A DNA stretch of 64,000 nt, taken from contig NZ_JAQQFV010000007.1 in assembly GCF_029675105.1 (NCBI RefSeq), forward strand, positions 186,001 through 250,000. Direction: 5' to 3'. This stretch comes from Nocardia anocheti. GTDB lineage: Bacteria > Actinomycetota > Actinomycetes > Mycobacteriales > Mycobacteriaceae. Below the pieces are notes generated by a model. The model was not told where the DNA came from. It ran no database searches and was given only the letters and a program-made list of their open reading frames with translations. Of the stretch, positions 43,515 to 53,526 are shown one piece after another; within the stretch, counting starts at the first letter, position 1, and the number at the start of each line of letters is the position of its first letter. The position numbers and the translations under genes were made by a program.

Positions 43515-44483
43515 TCAGGAGACGGCGGGGACCGCAGCCGGTACCTCGATGCGTTCCCTGGTGCGCAGCGAGGCCCACAGCGCGGCGGTCGCCGCCGTGC
43601 AGGCCGCCGCACCGCCGACGTGAATCGCGACCAGCGCGGCGGGCACATCGGTGAAGTACTGGACGATGCCGACCAGTGCCTGTGCGACCACGAGTCCGAG
43701 CACGACCCAGAGCCGCTTGCGGATCGCGGGCGTCATCCCGACGGCGTAGAGCCCGAACGCCAGGCCGACCAGCAGCGCGAGATAGCCGACGAGCAGTTGC
43801 GAGTGCAGGTGCACCAGGGTGACGATCTCGACCTGCAACCGTTCGACCTGGCGATCGATGCTCTTGTCGCCCGCGTGCGGTCCGGCGCCGGTCACCAGCG
43901 TGCCCGCGATCAGCACGCCAGCCAGCGCGACGCCGCTGAGCACCGTCAGCCAGCGCAGGGGCGCGGGGACCTGGACGGTCTCGACGCCGTCGTCGGGTTC
44001 GCTGATCTTGGCGTAGAGCACCACCGCCAGCCACACCATGGCCATCGAGGCCAGCAGATGCACCGCGACGGTCCACCACAGCAGGCCGGTACGTACGGTG
44101 ATGCCGCCGATGATCGCCTGCACGACCGTGCCGCCGGGCATCAGCCACGCGTAGACCAGCACCTCCTTGCGTCGCCGCGCGCGCACGACCGCCAGCACGA
44201 TCAGCGCCGCGCACAGCGTCACCGCGAAGGTCAGCAGGCGGTTGCCGAACTCGACGGTCTGATGGATGATCGGCACCTCCGACACCCCGATCGGGGTGAA
44301 GCTGCCGGGGAAGCACTGCGGCCAGGTCGGGCAGCCGAGGCCGGAGGCGGTGACGCGCACGACGGCGCCGGTCACCGAGATCCCGGCCTGGCTGAGGATC
44401 ACCGCGAAGGCGATGAGCCGCTGCACCCGCAGCGAGGGGAGCGGAAGCCGGTCGACGAGTCCCAGGAAGGCGCGATACAGCAC
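43515..44483 (-). CDS. ctaA: Heme A synthase
   Basis: Membrane enzyme oxidising heme O to heme A for the aa3-type cytochrome oxidase. 322 residues and about eight membrane helices. The extracytoplasmic cysteine pair lies in GLGCPTWPQCFPGSF; heme-ligand histidines are in IIHQTVEFGNRLL, VAVHLLASMAMVWLA, VTLVHLHSQLLVGYL and VAIHVGGAAACTA. GTG start 44483. It works on the product of CtaB. The ABC permease is the next gene upstream on the same strand, 67 bp away. Confidence 0.95.
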   Translation of the reverse strand: MLYRAFLGLVDRLPLPSLRVQRLIAFAVILSQAGISVTGAVVRVTASGLGCPTWPQCFPGSFTPIGVSEVPIIHQTVEFGNRLLTFAVTLCAALIVLAVVRARRRKEVLVYAWLMPGGTVVQAIIGGITVRTGLLWWTVAVHLLASMAMVWLAVVLYAKISEPDDGVETVQVPAPLRWLTVLSGVALAGVLIAGTLVTGAGPHAGDKSIDRQVERLQVEIVTLVHLHSQLLVGYLALLVGLAFGLYAVGMTPAIRKRLWVVLGLVVAQALVGIVQYFTDVPAALVAIHVGGAAACTAATAALWASLRTRERIEVPAAVPAVS

Positions 44484-44550
44484 GTCATGATGGTACTGGC
44501 CGTCGAATCCGGTCGATCGGCAGGGCTACTACAACGCGTCGTTGATCTTG

Positions 44551-45333
44551 TCAGCTGAAGCGGAACAGGCGGGTCGCCAGGATGCCGCAGACCAGTCCCC
44601 AGGCCGCGAGCACCGCGACACCGAACCAGTCGACGGTGCCGGACAGGGCCGCTTCCAGGGCGAAGGCCAGCGCGCCGGAGGGCACCAGCCGCACGAGCAC
44701 GGTCACCGCGGTGTGCAGCGAGTCGCCGACGAGCACCAGGCTCGCCACGCCCAGCATGATGAACCACAGGATATTGGCCAGCGCCAGCACGACCTCGGCC
44801 TTGAGCGTGCCGCCCAGCAGCAGGCCCATGGCGGCGAAGGTCGCGGTGCCCAGGGCGATCACCAGCGCGCCGAGCGCCAGGCCACCGAACCCGGGCCGCC
44901 AGCCCAGGGCCATCCCGATCCCGCCGAGCAGGATCGCCTGCAGCACCACCACGATCAATACCGCCGCGCACTTGCCCGCGATCACACCCCAGCGGGGCAG
45001 GGGAGTGGCGCCGAGGCGTTTGAGCGCGCCGTAGCGGCGGTCGAAGCCCACGGCGATGGCCTGGCCGGTGAACGCGGTCGACATCACCGCGGTCATCATC
45101 ACCATGGGCACGATCTTCTCGACCCGGTGCTCGCCGAGATCGCCGAAGGGCAGCAGGGTGAGCCCGACCAGCAGGGTGATCGGGATGAACATGGTGAGCA
45201 GCAGCTGTTCGCCGTTGCGCAGCAGCAGTTTCAGTTCCAGCGCGGTCTGCGCGGTCAGCATGGCCGCGCGCGAGGCGGGGCGCGGGGCCGGGGCGAAGGT
45301 GCCGGGGGCGAAGCGGCTCGAGGTGTCGGTCAT
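44551..45333 (-). CDS. ABC-2 type transporter permease
   Basis: Membrane subunit of 260 residues with about six transmembrane segments (LLLTMFIPITLLVGLTLLPF; SLVLVGDSLHTAVTVLVRL; VLAAWGLVCGILATRLFRF). ABC-2 type family organisation: N-terminal cytoplasmic segment, long helices and a VGFDRRYGALKRLGATPL element. ATG 45333 overlaps the ATPase stop (ATGA). In M. tuberculosis the same order mptB-ATPase-permease lies ahead of ctaA. Substrate unknown; an envelope glycan or lipid precursor is a guess from the neighbouring mannosyltransferase. Confidence 0.87.
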   Translation of the reverse strand: MTDTSSRFAPGTFAPAPRPASRAAMLTAQTALELKLLLRNGEQLLLTMFIPITLLVGLTLLPFGDLGEHRVEKIVPMVMMTAVMSTAFTGQAIAVGFDRRYGALKRLGATPLPRWGVIAGKCAAVLIVVVLQAILLGGIGMALGWRPGFGGLALGALVIALGTATFAAMGLLLGGTLKAEVVLALANILWFIMLGVASLVLVGDSLHTAVTVLVRLVPSGALAFALEAALSGTVDWFGVAVLAAWGLVCGILATRLFRFS

Positions 45334-46262
45334 CCGCGCAGGTCCCGTCCGGTGAGTTCGAGGAAGACGTCTTCGAGGCGGCGCTGATCGATGCGGATAT
45401 CGGTGGCCAGCACGTTCATCCTGGCGCACCAGGCGGTGACGGTCGCCAGCACCTGCGGGTTGATCTCGCCTTCGACGAGGTAGGTGCCCGGGGTGGTCTC
45501 GCGCGGTGAGAAGCCTTCCGGCAGCGCGGATTTGAGCAGGGCGAGGTCGAGTTTGGGTGGGGCGCAGAAGCGCAGCTGACCCGCGGCGCCGTGCGCGGTG
45601 ACCTCGGCCGGGGTGCCCTCGGCGACGACCTGGCCGTGATCGATGATCACCAGCTGGTCGGCGAGCTGTTCGGCCTCGTCCATCATGTGCGTGGTGAGCA
45701 CGACGCTCACGCCGTCACGGCGCAGCGCGTCGATGAGTTCCCAGACGATCAGGCGCGCCTGGGCGTCCAGGCCCGCGGTGGGTTCGTCCAGGAAGACGAT
45801 CTCCGGCCTGCCCACCAGCGCGCACGCCAGCGCCAGGCGCTGCTGCTGACCGCCGGAGAGCCTGCGGTAGGGAGTGCGGCGATTGTCTTGCAGGCCCAGG
45901 GTGTTCAGCAGCCAGTCGGGGTCGATGGGGTCGGCCGAGTAGGCGGCGACCAGGTCGAGCATCTCGCCCGCGCGGGCGCCCGGGTAGGCGCCGCCGCCCT
46001 GCAGCATCACGCCGATGCGGGGGCGCAGCTGCTCGGAGTCGGCGATCGGGTCGAGACCGAGCACGCGCACGGTGCCCGCGTCGGGACGCACGAAGCCCTC
46101 GCACATCTCCACGGTGGTGGTCTTGCCCGCGCCGTTGGGGCCGAGCAGCGCGAACACCTGGGCGCGCTCGACGTCGAAGCGCAGGCCGTCGACCGCGGTG
46201 GTCTCGCCGTAGCGCTTGACCACGCCGTCGACGCGGACGGCCGGTCCGGAGCGTGTTGTCAC
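45330..46262 (-). CDS. ABC transporter ATP-binding protein
   Basis: 310-residue ATPase: Walker A GPNGAGKTTTVEM, Q-loop VMLQGGGAY, signature LSGGQQQRLALACAL, Walker B EIVFLDEPTAGLD and H-loop LTTHMMDEAEQLAD. The C-terminal extension after about residue 225 (LDLALLKSALPEG ... RRLEDVFLELTGRDLRG) is typical of DrrA-like exporters. GTG start 46262 overlaps the mptB TGA (GTGA), and its own TGA overlaps the permease ATG, so mptB, ATPase and permease are coupled. Confidence 0.93.
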   Translation of the reverse strand: MTTRSGPAVRVDGVVKRYGETTAVDGLRFDVERAQVFALLGPNGAGKTTTVEMCEGFVRPDAGTVRVLGLDPIADSEQLRPRIGVMLQGGGAYPGARAGEMLDLVAAYSADPIDPDWLLNTLGLQDNRRTPYRRLSGGQQQRLALACALVGRPEIVFLDEPTAGLDAQARLIVWELIDALRRDGVSVVLTTHMMDEAEQLADQLVIIDHGQVVAEGTPAEVTAHGAAGQLRFCAPPKLDLALLKSALPEGFSPRETTPGTYLVEGEINPQVLATVTAWCARMNVLATDIRIDQRRLEDVFLELTGRDLRG

Positions 46263-47983
46263 GAGGTCACACCGTATTCCGTGGCCCGCTGTGACGGAGC
46301 CGACACCCCCGTCTGGGCCCGCCACGGCAGGGTGTGGCGGGTGAGCGCGAAGAACAGACCGAAGCAGACGGCGGCGGCCAGTGCGGCGCCGATGATCTGG
46401 AAGACCTGGAACTCCGCGCCGCGCGGCATCACGAGCAGCGACACGACAGCGGAGAAGGCGACGGCCGGGACACGGAAGACCGGCTGGGTGGCCCAGGCGG
46501 CCAGGGGGACGATGGCCCAGAGCAGATACCAGGGCTGGACCACGGGGAACAGCAGGACGACCGCGCCGAGGGCGACACCGAGCGCGCCGACCGGGTGCAG
46601 CCTGCCGGTGCCGGTGGCCACCAGCATGCGGACCACGACGTAGGCCGCGACCAGGGCCGCGATCGGCCGGGTGATCGAGAGCAGTGCCGTGGTGTGATCG
46701 CCAAGACCCAGCAGCACACCTCCGAAGCCGGTGATGATGCCGATGACGGTCGGCAGCGACATCCAGCTGCGCACGGCGCTGGCGGTGTTGAGGGTGAAGA
46801 CCCAGCCGAAACCGAGTCCGCTCAGCGAACTCACCAGCAGGGTCGTCACCGCCGCGATCAGGCCGAGCAGCAACGCCGCTTTCACGATCGCCCGCAGCGA
46901 ACCACCCCAGCGTCTGGCCAGGGCCATGCCGACGAAACCGAGCGCGATGATCGACGTGAGTTTCACCGACGAGGACAGCGTGATCACCACCGCGCCACCG
47001 ATGAGCATCGCGTAGGCGCGTCCGTCGAAGGGGGGGAGGTTCGTCGCGGTGAGGCGGTCGGGTCGGCCTCCTTCGCCGTAGATCGCGCGCAGGGTCAGCT
47101 CGACGCCCGCCAGCATCAGCCCGAGCATCAGCGCGTCGTTGTGCACACCCCCGACCAGGTGGAACAGCACCAGCGGATTGGCCGCGCCCAGCCACAGCGC
47201 GCTCACCGGCGCCACCCCGCACCGCACCGACAGTCGCGGCAGCGCCCACACGATCAGCGCCACCCCGGCCAGGGCCAGCAGCCGGTGCACCCAGACCCCG
47301 GCGATGATGTTGTCGCCGGTCAACTCCGCGATCCCGCGCCCGATCCAGAGGAACAGCGGGCCGTAGGGGGCGGGTGTGTCGCGCCAGATGGTCGGCACAT
47401 TGTTGGTGAGCACATTGTCGATGCCGAGCCCGGCGACCGGGCCCTCGACATAGGGGTCGATGCCGCGCGCGGCGATCTCGCTCTGCGCCAGGTAGGAGTA
47501 GACGTCGTTGCTGAACATCGGCGGGGCGACGCTGAGCGGGATGATCCACAGCAGCAGCGTCCGATCCAGCTGGGAGCGCGAGAGCCGGTGCAGCGGCGAC
47601 CCGGCCAGACCACCCACCGCGAAACGGCCCAGCAGCAGCCACGCGCCGATCACCAGCACGGTGCCGAACATGCACATGGCCAGCGAGCCGGTGTGCGCGC
47701 GGGCGAAGATGCCGAGCACGCGGACGCCGGAGACAGGGTTCTGGTGCACCGGCTGCGCGCCGATGCCCAGCGCGGCGATCGCCATGAGGACGGTGCCGGT
47801 CGCGCCCATCAGGCGGATCCGGTCGAGCTGGGCCCGCTCGTTCTTGTCGAGCCCGGGCACCTCGCTCTCGTCGCGGTGCAGCACCGCCACGGTGTGATCG
47901 GGTGTCGGCACGTCGAGCCCGAGAGCTCGCCTTCCGAACGCCGATATCCTGCGCGCCGCGCCCTCCAGTACCGCCACGAACAC
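46259..47983 (-). CDS. mptB: Alpha-(1->6)-mannopyranosyltransferase MptB-like
   Basis: Polytopic GT-C glycosyltransferase of 574 residues with about 12-13 membrane helices; homologues extend the alpha-1,6-mannan core of lipomannan/lipoarabinomannan using polyprenyl-phosphomannose. The periplasmic loop after the second or third helix carries SNDVYSYLAQSEIAARGIDP, the GT-C acidic motif region, and PTIWRDTPAPYGPLFLWIGR. HLVGGVHNDALMLGLMLAG is also family-typical. It heads the coupled mptB-ATPase-permease unit. Exact mannan linkage in this organism is inferred from homology. Confidence 0.88.
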   Translation of the reverse strand: MFVAVLEGAARRISAFGRRALGLDVPTPDHTVAVLHRDESEVPGLDKNERAQLDRIRLMGATGTVLMAIAALGIGAQPVHQNPVSGVRVLGIFARAHTGSLAMCMFGTVLVIGAWLLLGRFAVGGLAGSPLHRLSRSQLDRTLLLWIIPLSVAPPMFSNDVYSYLAQSEIAARGIDPYVEGPVAGLGIDNVLTNNVPTIWRDTPAPYGPLFLWIGRGIAELTGDNIIAGVWVHRLLALAGVALIVWALPRLSVRCGVAPVSALWLGAANPLVLFHLVGGVHNDALMLGLMLAGVELTLRAIYGEGGRPDRLTATNLPPFDGRAYAMLIGGAVVITLSSSVKLTSIIALGFVGMALARRWGGSLRAIVKAALLLGLIAAVTTLLVSSLSGLGFGWVFTLNTASAVRSWMSLPTVIGIITGFGGVLLGLGDHTTALLSITRPIAALVAAYVVVRMLVATGTGRLHPVGALGVALGAVVLLFPVVQPWYLLWAIVPLAAWATQPVFRVPAVAFSAVVSLLVMPRGAEFQVFQIIGAALAAAVCFGLFFALTRHTLPWRAQTGVSAPSQRATEYGVTS

Positions 47984-48083
47984 GGAGCCTAGTGGGCGCG
48001 GGCGCCTCGGTTCCGCCGCCGGTCGGCTACGACACGTCGACCAGGGGCGATGGACACGGCCACCGACCCGCTCGGCGCGTCGG

Positions 48084-49004
48084 TCAGGACTGGCTCACGC
48101 CGGGCGGCGCGCCGACGAGCACCACCGGCGGTTCGCCGCGCTGCGCCACGGCCGCGCCGACGATGACCACCAGGCACAGCACCGCCACACCGCCCAGGGC
48201 CGCCCAGCCGATGCGCTGGGCCGTCTCCTGGCTCTTGGCCGACAGCCATTCCGGGACGAACAGGATGCCCAGGGCGCTGAGCGTGCCCGCCGCGAGTCCA
48301 CCGAGGTGGCCCCACAGCGAGATTCCGGGAATCGAGAAGCTGATCACCACGTTGACGCCGATCACCACCAGCATCGGCGTCGGGCTCTGCCGCAGGCGGA
48401 TCAGTGTCACGGTGACCGCGCCGAACAGGCCGTACACCGCGCCGGACGCCCCCGCGGTCGCCCCGATCGATTCCGTCAGCGCCATGACCGCGGCCGAACC
48501 ACCCAGCAGCGACACCAGATACACCCCGGCGAACCGCACCCGCCCGAGCACCCGCTCCAGATCCCGCCCCACGACATAGAGCGCGAACATATTGACGAGC
48601 AGATGGATCGCGCCGTAGTGCAGGAACCCCGACCCGAGCACCCGGATCCATTCCCCGTCGGCCACCAGCCGCGGCACCAGCACCCACGCCCGGAACAGCG
48701 ACGAGCCGCGATAGTTGTCCATCGCGCTGCCCGCTTGCGCCGCGGTGATCACATAGACCAGCACGTTCACCGCGATCAACCCGTAGGTGACATACGGCAC
48801 CGCCGACCCACCCGCTCGCGCCCCGCCCACGGTCCGCACCGGTCGCACGTCGCGCTGTCCCTGCCGCACGCAATCCACACAGTGCTGCCCCACGGCGGCG
48901 GGCCGCAGGCACTCCGGACAGGCGGGCCGCCCACACCGCGTACACGCGAGCCCGGTGGACCGATCAGGATGACGCACGCACGTCGCTACAGGCGGATTCG
49001 ACAC
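48084..49004 (-). CDS. Rhomboid intramembrane serine protease with N-terminal zinc-finger
   Basis: A 306-residue protein. The first 45 residues hold a B-box-like cysteine/histidine cluster (CVRHPDRSTGLACTRCGRPA, CPECLRP, HCVDC) as in actinobacterial rhomboids. Six to seven membrane helices follow: the L1/helix-2 region GFLHYGAIHLLVNMFALYVVG, the catalytic serine in GATAGASGAVYGLFGAV and the catalytic histidine in SLWGHLGGLAAG. Start GTG 49004 (VSNPPVATCVRHPDR) is favoured because it begins just before the zinc finger; the frame is open upstream to 49091. Substrate unknown. Divergent from sufR. Confidence 0.88.
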   Translation of the reverse strand: MSNPPVATCVRHPDRSTGLACTRCGRPACPECLRPAAVGQHCVDCVRQGQRDVRPVRTVGGARAGGSAVPYVTYGLIAVNVLVYVITAAQAGSAMDNYRGSSLFRAWVLVPRLVADGEWIRVLGSGFLHYGAIHLLVNMFALYVVGRDLERVLGRVRFAGVYLVSLLGGSAAVMALTESIGATAGASGAVYGLFGAVTVTLIRLRQSPTPMLVVIGVNVVISFSIPGISLWGHLGGLAAGTLSALGILFVPEWLSAKSQETAQRIGWAALGGVAVLCLVVIVGAAVAQRGEPPVVLVGAPPGVSQS

Positions 49005-49295
49005 CCTCTCATCGTGCCAGACCCCACCACCCGTCCTGGACACTCGACCACCACGTTCCGGTGGTGGGCAACACTCGGGAATCGCCGCCATCGGAGCGTG
49101 GTGAGCGCTCGTCCAGGAGGGGATACGCGGTGGTGGGGGCTGTGCGATGAGTCACCTCGGGCGAAGGATTGGAGGGTGGGGGAAGGGCCGCACCTGGGGT
49201 TTTGTGGGAGTGGGATGGACGGGAGAGGGCTTCTGCGCAGGTCAGGGCACCCTTTGTCAGGGGACCCTTATTAGATTTAGGGAAGTAATTCCGCC
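49005..49295. other. Rhomboid / sufR divergent intergenic region
   Basis: About 290 bp with no supported gene. The right end is AT-richer (TTATTAGATTTAGGGAAG, 49269-49286), a plausible promoter for sufR. The operator described next abuts it. Confidence 0.6.
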
Positions 49296-49310
49296 ACACT
49301 GGTGTTGTGA
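49296..49310 (+). promoter_or_regulatory. SufR operator candidate overlapping the sufR start
   Basis: ACACT (49296-49300), GGTGT, TGTGA (49306-49310): an exact ACACT-N5-TGTGA element, which I recall as the motif reported for M. tuberculosis SufR. It overlaps the sufR GTG start (49307), so bound SufR would block the promoter of the whole suf operon. It also implies a leaderless or very short-leader transcript unless translation begins further in. Confidence 0.75.
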
Positions 49311-50110
49311 AAACCGTGGGTTTGCGGGCAGGCGAGGACGGGACCGGTCGTAAGACGACCGGCGCTCGGTCGTCGGCGCTCCCCGCGGCGGCGGCGCACG
49401 AAGGGCAGACCAGGGCGGCGATCGTCCAGTTGCTGCTCGAAGAGGGTCCGATCACGGCGACGGCGATCGGGACCGCGCTCGGGCTCGCGCCCGCGGGGGT
49501 GCGCAGGCACCTCGACGCGCTCATCGACGCCGGTCAGGCGCGGGCGAACCGCTCGGCGCCGTGGCAGCAGAAGGGGCGCGGCCGTCCGGCCAAGCAGTAC
49601 CAGCTGACCGCGGCGGGCCGGGGCAACCTGGGCCACGCCTACGACGATCTGGCCGGGGCGGCGATCCGTCAGCTCGGTGAGATCGGCGGCGACGCGGCGA
49701 TCACCGAGTTCGCGCGCAAGCGGGTCCGCGTGATCGTCGACGGCATCGAGCCGGTCGCCGAACACAGCGCTCCCGAGATCGAGGCCAAGGTGTCCGAGAT
49801 CGCGGAAGCCTTCGCCGACGCCGGTTTCGCCGCCACCACCCGTCAGGTCGGTGCCGGTGTGCAGATCTGTCAGCACCACTGCCCGGTGGCCCACGTGGCC
49901 GAGGAATTCCCGCAGCTGTGCGACGCCGAACTGGACGCTTTCCGGGACCTGCTCGGCACCCACGTGCAGCGACTTGCGACGATCGCCAACGGCGATTGCG
50001 CGTGCACCACCCATGTGCCGTTGGTCGCGGTGCAGAAAACAGCTTCCACCCCATCCGCCGCACAGCCCGCGGCGGGACGAACGAACGACTCCGGAAGGAG
50101 TGCCGAATGA
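49307..50110 (+). CDS. sufR: Iron-sulphur biogenesis repressor SufR
   Basis: A 267-residue winged-helix regulator of the suf operon. The DNA-binding domain has GQTRAAIVQLLLEEGPITAT and LGLAPAGVRRHLDALIDAGQ (about residues 33-80). The C-terminal part carries cysteines in the family arrangement: VQICQHHCPVAHVAEEFPQL with C-D after it, and NGDCACTTHVP, which in homologues bind a [4Fe-4S] cluster. The GTG start 49307 lies in the operator; the following GTG codon (49316) or a later one is possible. The stop overlaps the sufB ATG (ATGA). Confidence 0.93.
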   Translation: MKTVGLRAGEDGTGRKTTGARSSALPAAAAHEGQTRAAIVQLLLEEGPITATAIGTALGLAPAGVRRHLDALIDAGQARANRSAPWQQKGRGRPAKQYQLTAAGRGNLGHAYDDLAGAAIRQLGEIGGDAAITEFARKRVRVIVDGIEPVAEHSAPEIEAKVSEIAEAFADAGFAATTRQVGAGVQICQHHCPVAHVAEEFPQLCDAELDAFRDLLGTHVQRLATIANGDCACTTHVPLVAVQKTASTPSAAQPAAGRTNDSGRSAE

Positions 50111-51543
50111 CGACTGCCGCCGATCAGGTGCAACCGCTCACCCAAGACGAAACCATCGCCTCGCTGGGCACATACGGTTACGGCTGGGCCGACTCGGATG
50201 AGGCCGGTGCCAGCGCGCAACGCGGCCTGTCGGAAGCTGTCGTGCGCGACATCTCGGCCAAGAAGAGCGAGCCGGAGTGGATGCTCGACATCCGCCTCAA
50301 GGCGCTGCGCATCTTCGATCGCAAGCCCATGCCGAACTGGGGCTCCAACCTCGACGGCATCGACTTCGACAACATCAAGTACTTCGTGCGCTCGTCCGAG
50401 AAGCAGGCCGAGAGCTGGGAAGACCTGCCCGAGGACATCAAGAACACCTACGACAAGCTGGGCATCCCCGAGGCGGAGAAGCAGCGTCTGGTCTCCGGTG
50501 TCGCCGCGCAGTACGAGTCCGAGGTCGTCTACCACTCCATCCGTGAGGACCTGGAGAAGCAGGGCGTCATCTTCCTCGACACCGACACCGCGCTCAAGGA
50601 GCACCCGGAGATCTTCCAGGAGTACTTCGGCTCGGTGATCCCCGCCGGTGACAACAAGTTCTCCGCGCTCAACACCGCCGTGTGGTCGGGTGGCTCGTTC
50701 ATCTACGTGCCGCCGGGCGTGCACGTCGACATCCCGCTGCAGGCCTACTTCCGGATCAACACCGAGAACATGGGCCAGTTCGAGCGCACCCTGATCATCG
50801 TCGACGAGAACGCCTACGTGCACTACGTCGAGGGTTGTACAGCGCCGATCTACAAGTCCGACTCGCTGCACTCCGCGGTCGTGGAGATCATCGTGAAGAA
50901 GGGCGGCCGCTGCCGCTACACGACCATCCAGAACTGGTCGAACAACGTGTACAACCTGGTCACCAAGCGGGCCAAGGCCGAGGCGGGCGCCACCATGGAG
51001 TGGGTCGACGGCAACATCGGCTCCAAGGTCACCATGAAGTACCCGGCGGTCTGGATGACCGGCGAGCACGCGCACGGCGAGGTCCTCTCGGTGGCGTTCG
51101 CCGGTGTCGGCCAGCACCAGGACACCGGTGCGAAGATGCTGCACCTGGCCCCGCACACCTCCTCGACCATCGTGTCGAAGTCGGTGGCGCGTGGCGGCGG
51201 GCGCGCGTCCTACCGCGGTCTGGTCCAGGTCAACAAGGGTGCCCATGGCTCGAAGTCGACGGTGAAGTGCGACGCGCTGCTGGTCGACACCATCAGCCGC
51301 TCCGACACCTACCCCTACGTCGACATCCGCGAGGACGACGTGACCATGGGCCACGAGGCGACTGTCTCCAAGGTCTCCGAGGACCAGCTGTTCTACCTGA
51401 TGAGCCGCGGTCTCACCGAGGACGAAGCGATGGCCATGGTGGTGCGCGGCTTCGTCGAGCCCATCGCCAAGGAACTGCCGATGGAGTACGCGCTCGAGCT
51501 GAACCGCCTGATCGAACTGCAGATGGAAGGAGCCGTCGGCTGA
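50107..51543 (+). CDS. sufB: Fe-S cluster scaffold protein SufB, intein-free
   Basis: Scaffold subunit of the SufBCD complex on which Fe-S clusters are assembled with sulphur from SufS/SufU. 478 residues; characteristic stretches are SGGSFIYVPPGVHVDIPLQA, YVEGCTAPIYKSDSLHSAVV (conserved Cys), GAKMLHLAPHTSSTIVSKS and GHEATVSKVSEDQLFYLMSR. Unlike M. tuberculosis SufB, no intein interrupts the gene. ATG 50107 preceded by GAAGGAG. Overlaps sufR and sufD by 4 and 1 bases. Confidence 0.97.
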   Translation: MTTAADQVQPLTQDETIASLGTYGYGWADSDEAGASAQRGLSEAVVRDISAKKSEPEWMLDIRLKALRIFDRKPMPNWGSNLDGIDFDNIKYFVRSSEKQAESWEDLPEDIKNTYDKLGIPEAEKQRLVSGVAAQYESEVVYHSIREDLEKQGVIFLDTDTALKEHPEIFQEYFGSVIPAGDNKFSALNTAVWSGGSFIYVPPGVHVDIPLQAYFRINTENMGQFERTLIIVDENAYVHYVEGCTAPIYKSDSLHSAVVEIIVKKGGRCRYTTIQNWSNNVYNLVTKRAKAEAGATMEWVDGNIGSKVTMKYPAVWMTGEHAHGEVLSVAFAGVGQHQDTGAKMLHLAPHTSSTIVSKSVARGGGRASYRGLVQVNKGAHGSKSTVKCDALLVDTISRSDTYPYVDIREDDVTMGHEATVSKVSEDQLFYLMSRGLTEDEAMAMVVRGFVEPIAKELPMEYALELNRLIELQMEGAVG

Positions 51544-52721
51544 TGGCCGTGGACAACGTTGCCGAGGCCGCCGAGGCTCGCATTCCCGCGATCAACAAAG
51601 GCGAGGTGTTCACCTCGTTCGATGTGAACGCGTTCGAGGTGCCGTCGGGGCGCGACGAGGAGTGGCGGTTCACGCCGCTGCGTCGTCTGCGCGGGCTGCA
51701 CGACGGCACCGCCGTGCGTGACGGTCAGGTCACCGTCGAGGTCAACCAGGTCGAGGGTGTCACGGTCGAGACCGTCGAGCGCACCGACGCCCGGCTCGGT
51801 CAGGCCGGTACTCCCGCCGATCGGGTTGCCGCCCAGGCCTATTCGGGTTTCGAGACCGCCACCGTGGTCTCGGTGGGCGCGGAGACCGAGGTCGCCGAAC
51901 CCGTCACCGTGACGATCACCGGCCCTGGTGAAGGCAAGACCGCCTACGGTCACCTGCAGATCCGTCTCGGCAATTTCGCCGTCGCCACCGTGGTCATCGA
52001 CCAGCGCGGCAGTGGAACCTACGCCGAGAACGTCGAATTCGTGCTCGGGGACAGCGCGCAGCTCACGGTTGTCGCCGTCCAGGAGTGGAACGAAGACGCC
52101 GTGCACACCACCGCGCACCACCTGAAGCTGGGTCGCGACGCCACCGTGCGGCACTTCTCGGCCACCCTGGGTGGCGAGCTGGTGCGGCTCACCGGCACCG
52201 TGCGCTACGCCGGTCCGGGCGGTGAGGCCGAGCTGTTCGGCCTGTACTTCGCCGACGCGGGTCAGCATTTCGAGCAGCGGTTGCTGGTCGATCATGCCGA
52301 GCCCAACTGCAAGTCCAACGTGCTGTACAAGGGTGCGCTGCAGGGTGATCCGTCCTCGCCCAAGGGCGACGCGCGCACGGTGTGGGTCGGTGACGTGCTC
52401 ATCCGCGCCGCCGCCGAGGGCACCGACACCTACGAGGCCAACCGCAACCTGGTGCTCACCGACGGCGCGCGCGCCGACTCGGTGCCGAACCTGGAGATCG
52501 AGACCGGCGAGATCGCCGGTGCCGGACACGCCAGTGCCACCGGCCGTTTCGACGACGAGCAGCTGTTCTACCTGCGCGCTCGCGGCATTCCCGAGGACGT
52601 CGCCCGCCGCCTGGTGGTGCGTGGCTTCTTCCACGAGATCATCCAGAAGATCACGGTTCCCGAGGTCCGGGAGCGGCTCGAGGCGGCCATCGAGGCCGAA
52701 CTCGCCACTGTCGGCATCTGA
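51543..52721 (+). CDS. sufD: Fe-S assembly protein SufD
   Basis: Second beta-helix subunit of the SufBCD complex, paralogue of SufB and needed for iron entry. 392 residues with EEWRFTPLRRLRGLHDG at the N-terminus, AELFGLYFADAGQHFEQRLL, HAEPNCKSNVLYKGAL and a C-terminal SufB-like GHASATGRFDDEQLFYLRAR, EIIQKITVPEVRERLEA. It starts in the last base of the sufB stop. Length is near that of mycobacterial SufD. Confidence 0.96.
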   Translation: MAVDNVAEAAEARIPAINKGEVFTSFDVNAFEVPSGRDEEWRFTPLRRLRGLHDGTAVRDGQVTVEVNQVEGVTVETVERTDARLGQAGTPADRVAAQAYSGFETATVVSVGAETEVAEPVTVTITGPGEGKTAYGHLQIRLGNFAVATVVIDQRGSGTYAENVEFVLGDSAQLTVVAVQEWNEDAVHTTAHHLKLGRDATVRHFSATLGGELVRLTGTVRYAGPGGEAELFGLYFADAGQHFEQRLLVDHAEPNCKSNVLYKGALQGDPSSPKGDARTVWVGDVLIRAAAEGTDTYEANRNLVLTDGARADSVPNLEIETGEIAGAGHASATGRFDDEQLFYLRARGIPEDVARRLVVRGFFHEIIQKITVPEVRERLEAAIEAELATVGI

Positions 52722-52757
52722 CACCACACTTACTCCCCACGAAGGAATCCGAATTCG

Positions 52758-53525
<768 letters not shown>

Positions 53526-53526
53526 C

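Noticed and set aside
43006..44316. Minus-strand frame joining the qor gene to an upstream 430-codon segment
   Set aside because: The upstream segment is antisense or off-frame ctaA and the conserved hypothetical gene; AGGAG and ATG at 43008 define the real start.
45330..47675. Minus-strand frame that would fuse an upstream segment to the ABC ATPase
   Set aside because: The upstream part is mptB in the wrong frame; GTG 46262 gives a complete ATPase with GTGA overlap.
46334..47992. 552-codon plus-strand frame opposite mptB
   Set aside because: His/Gln/Arg/Asp-rich complement of hydrophobic helices; not protein-like.
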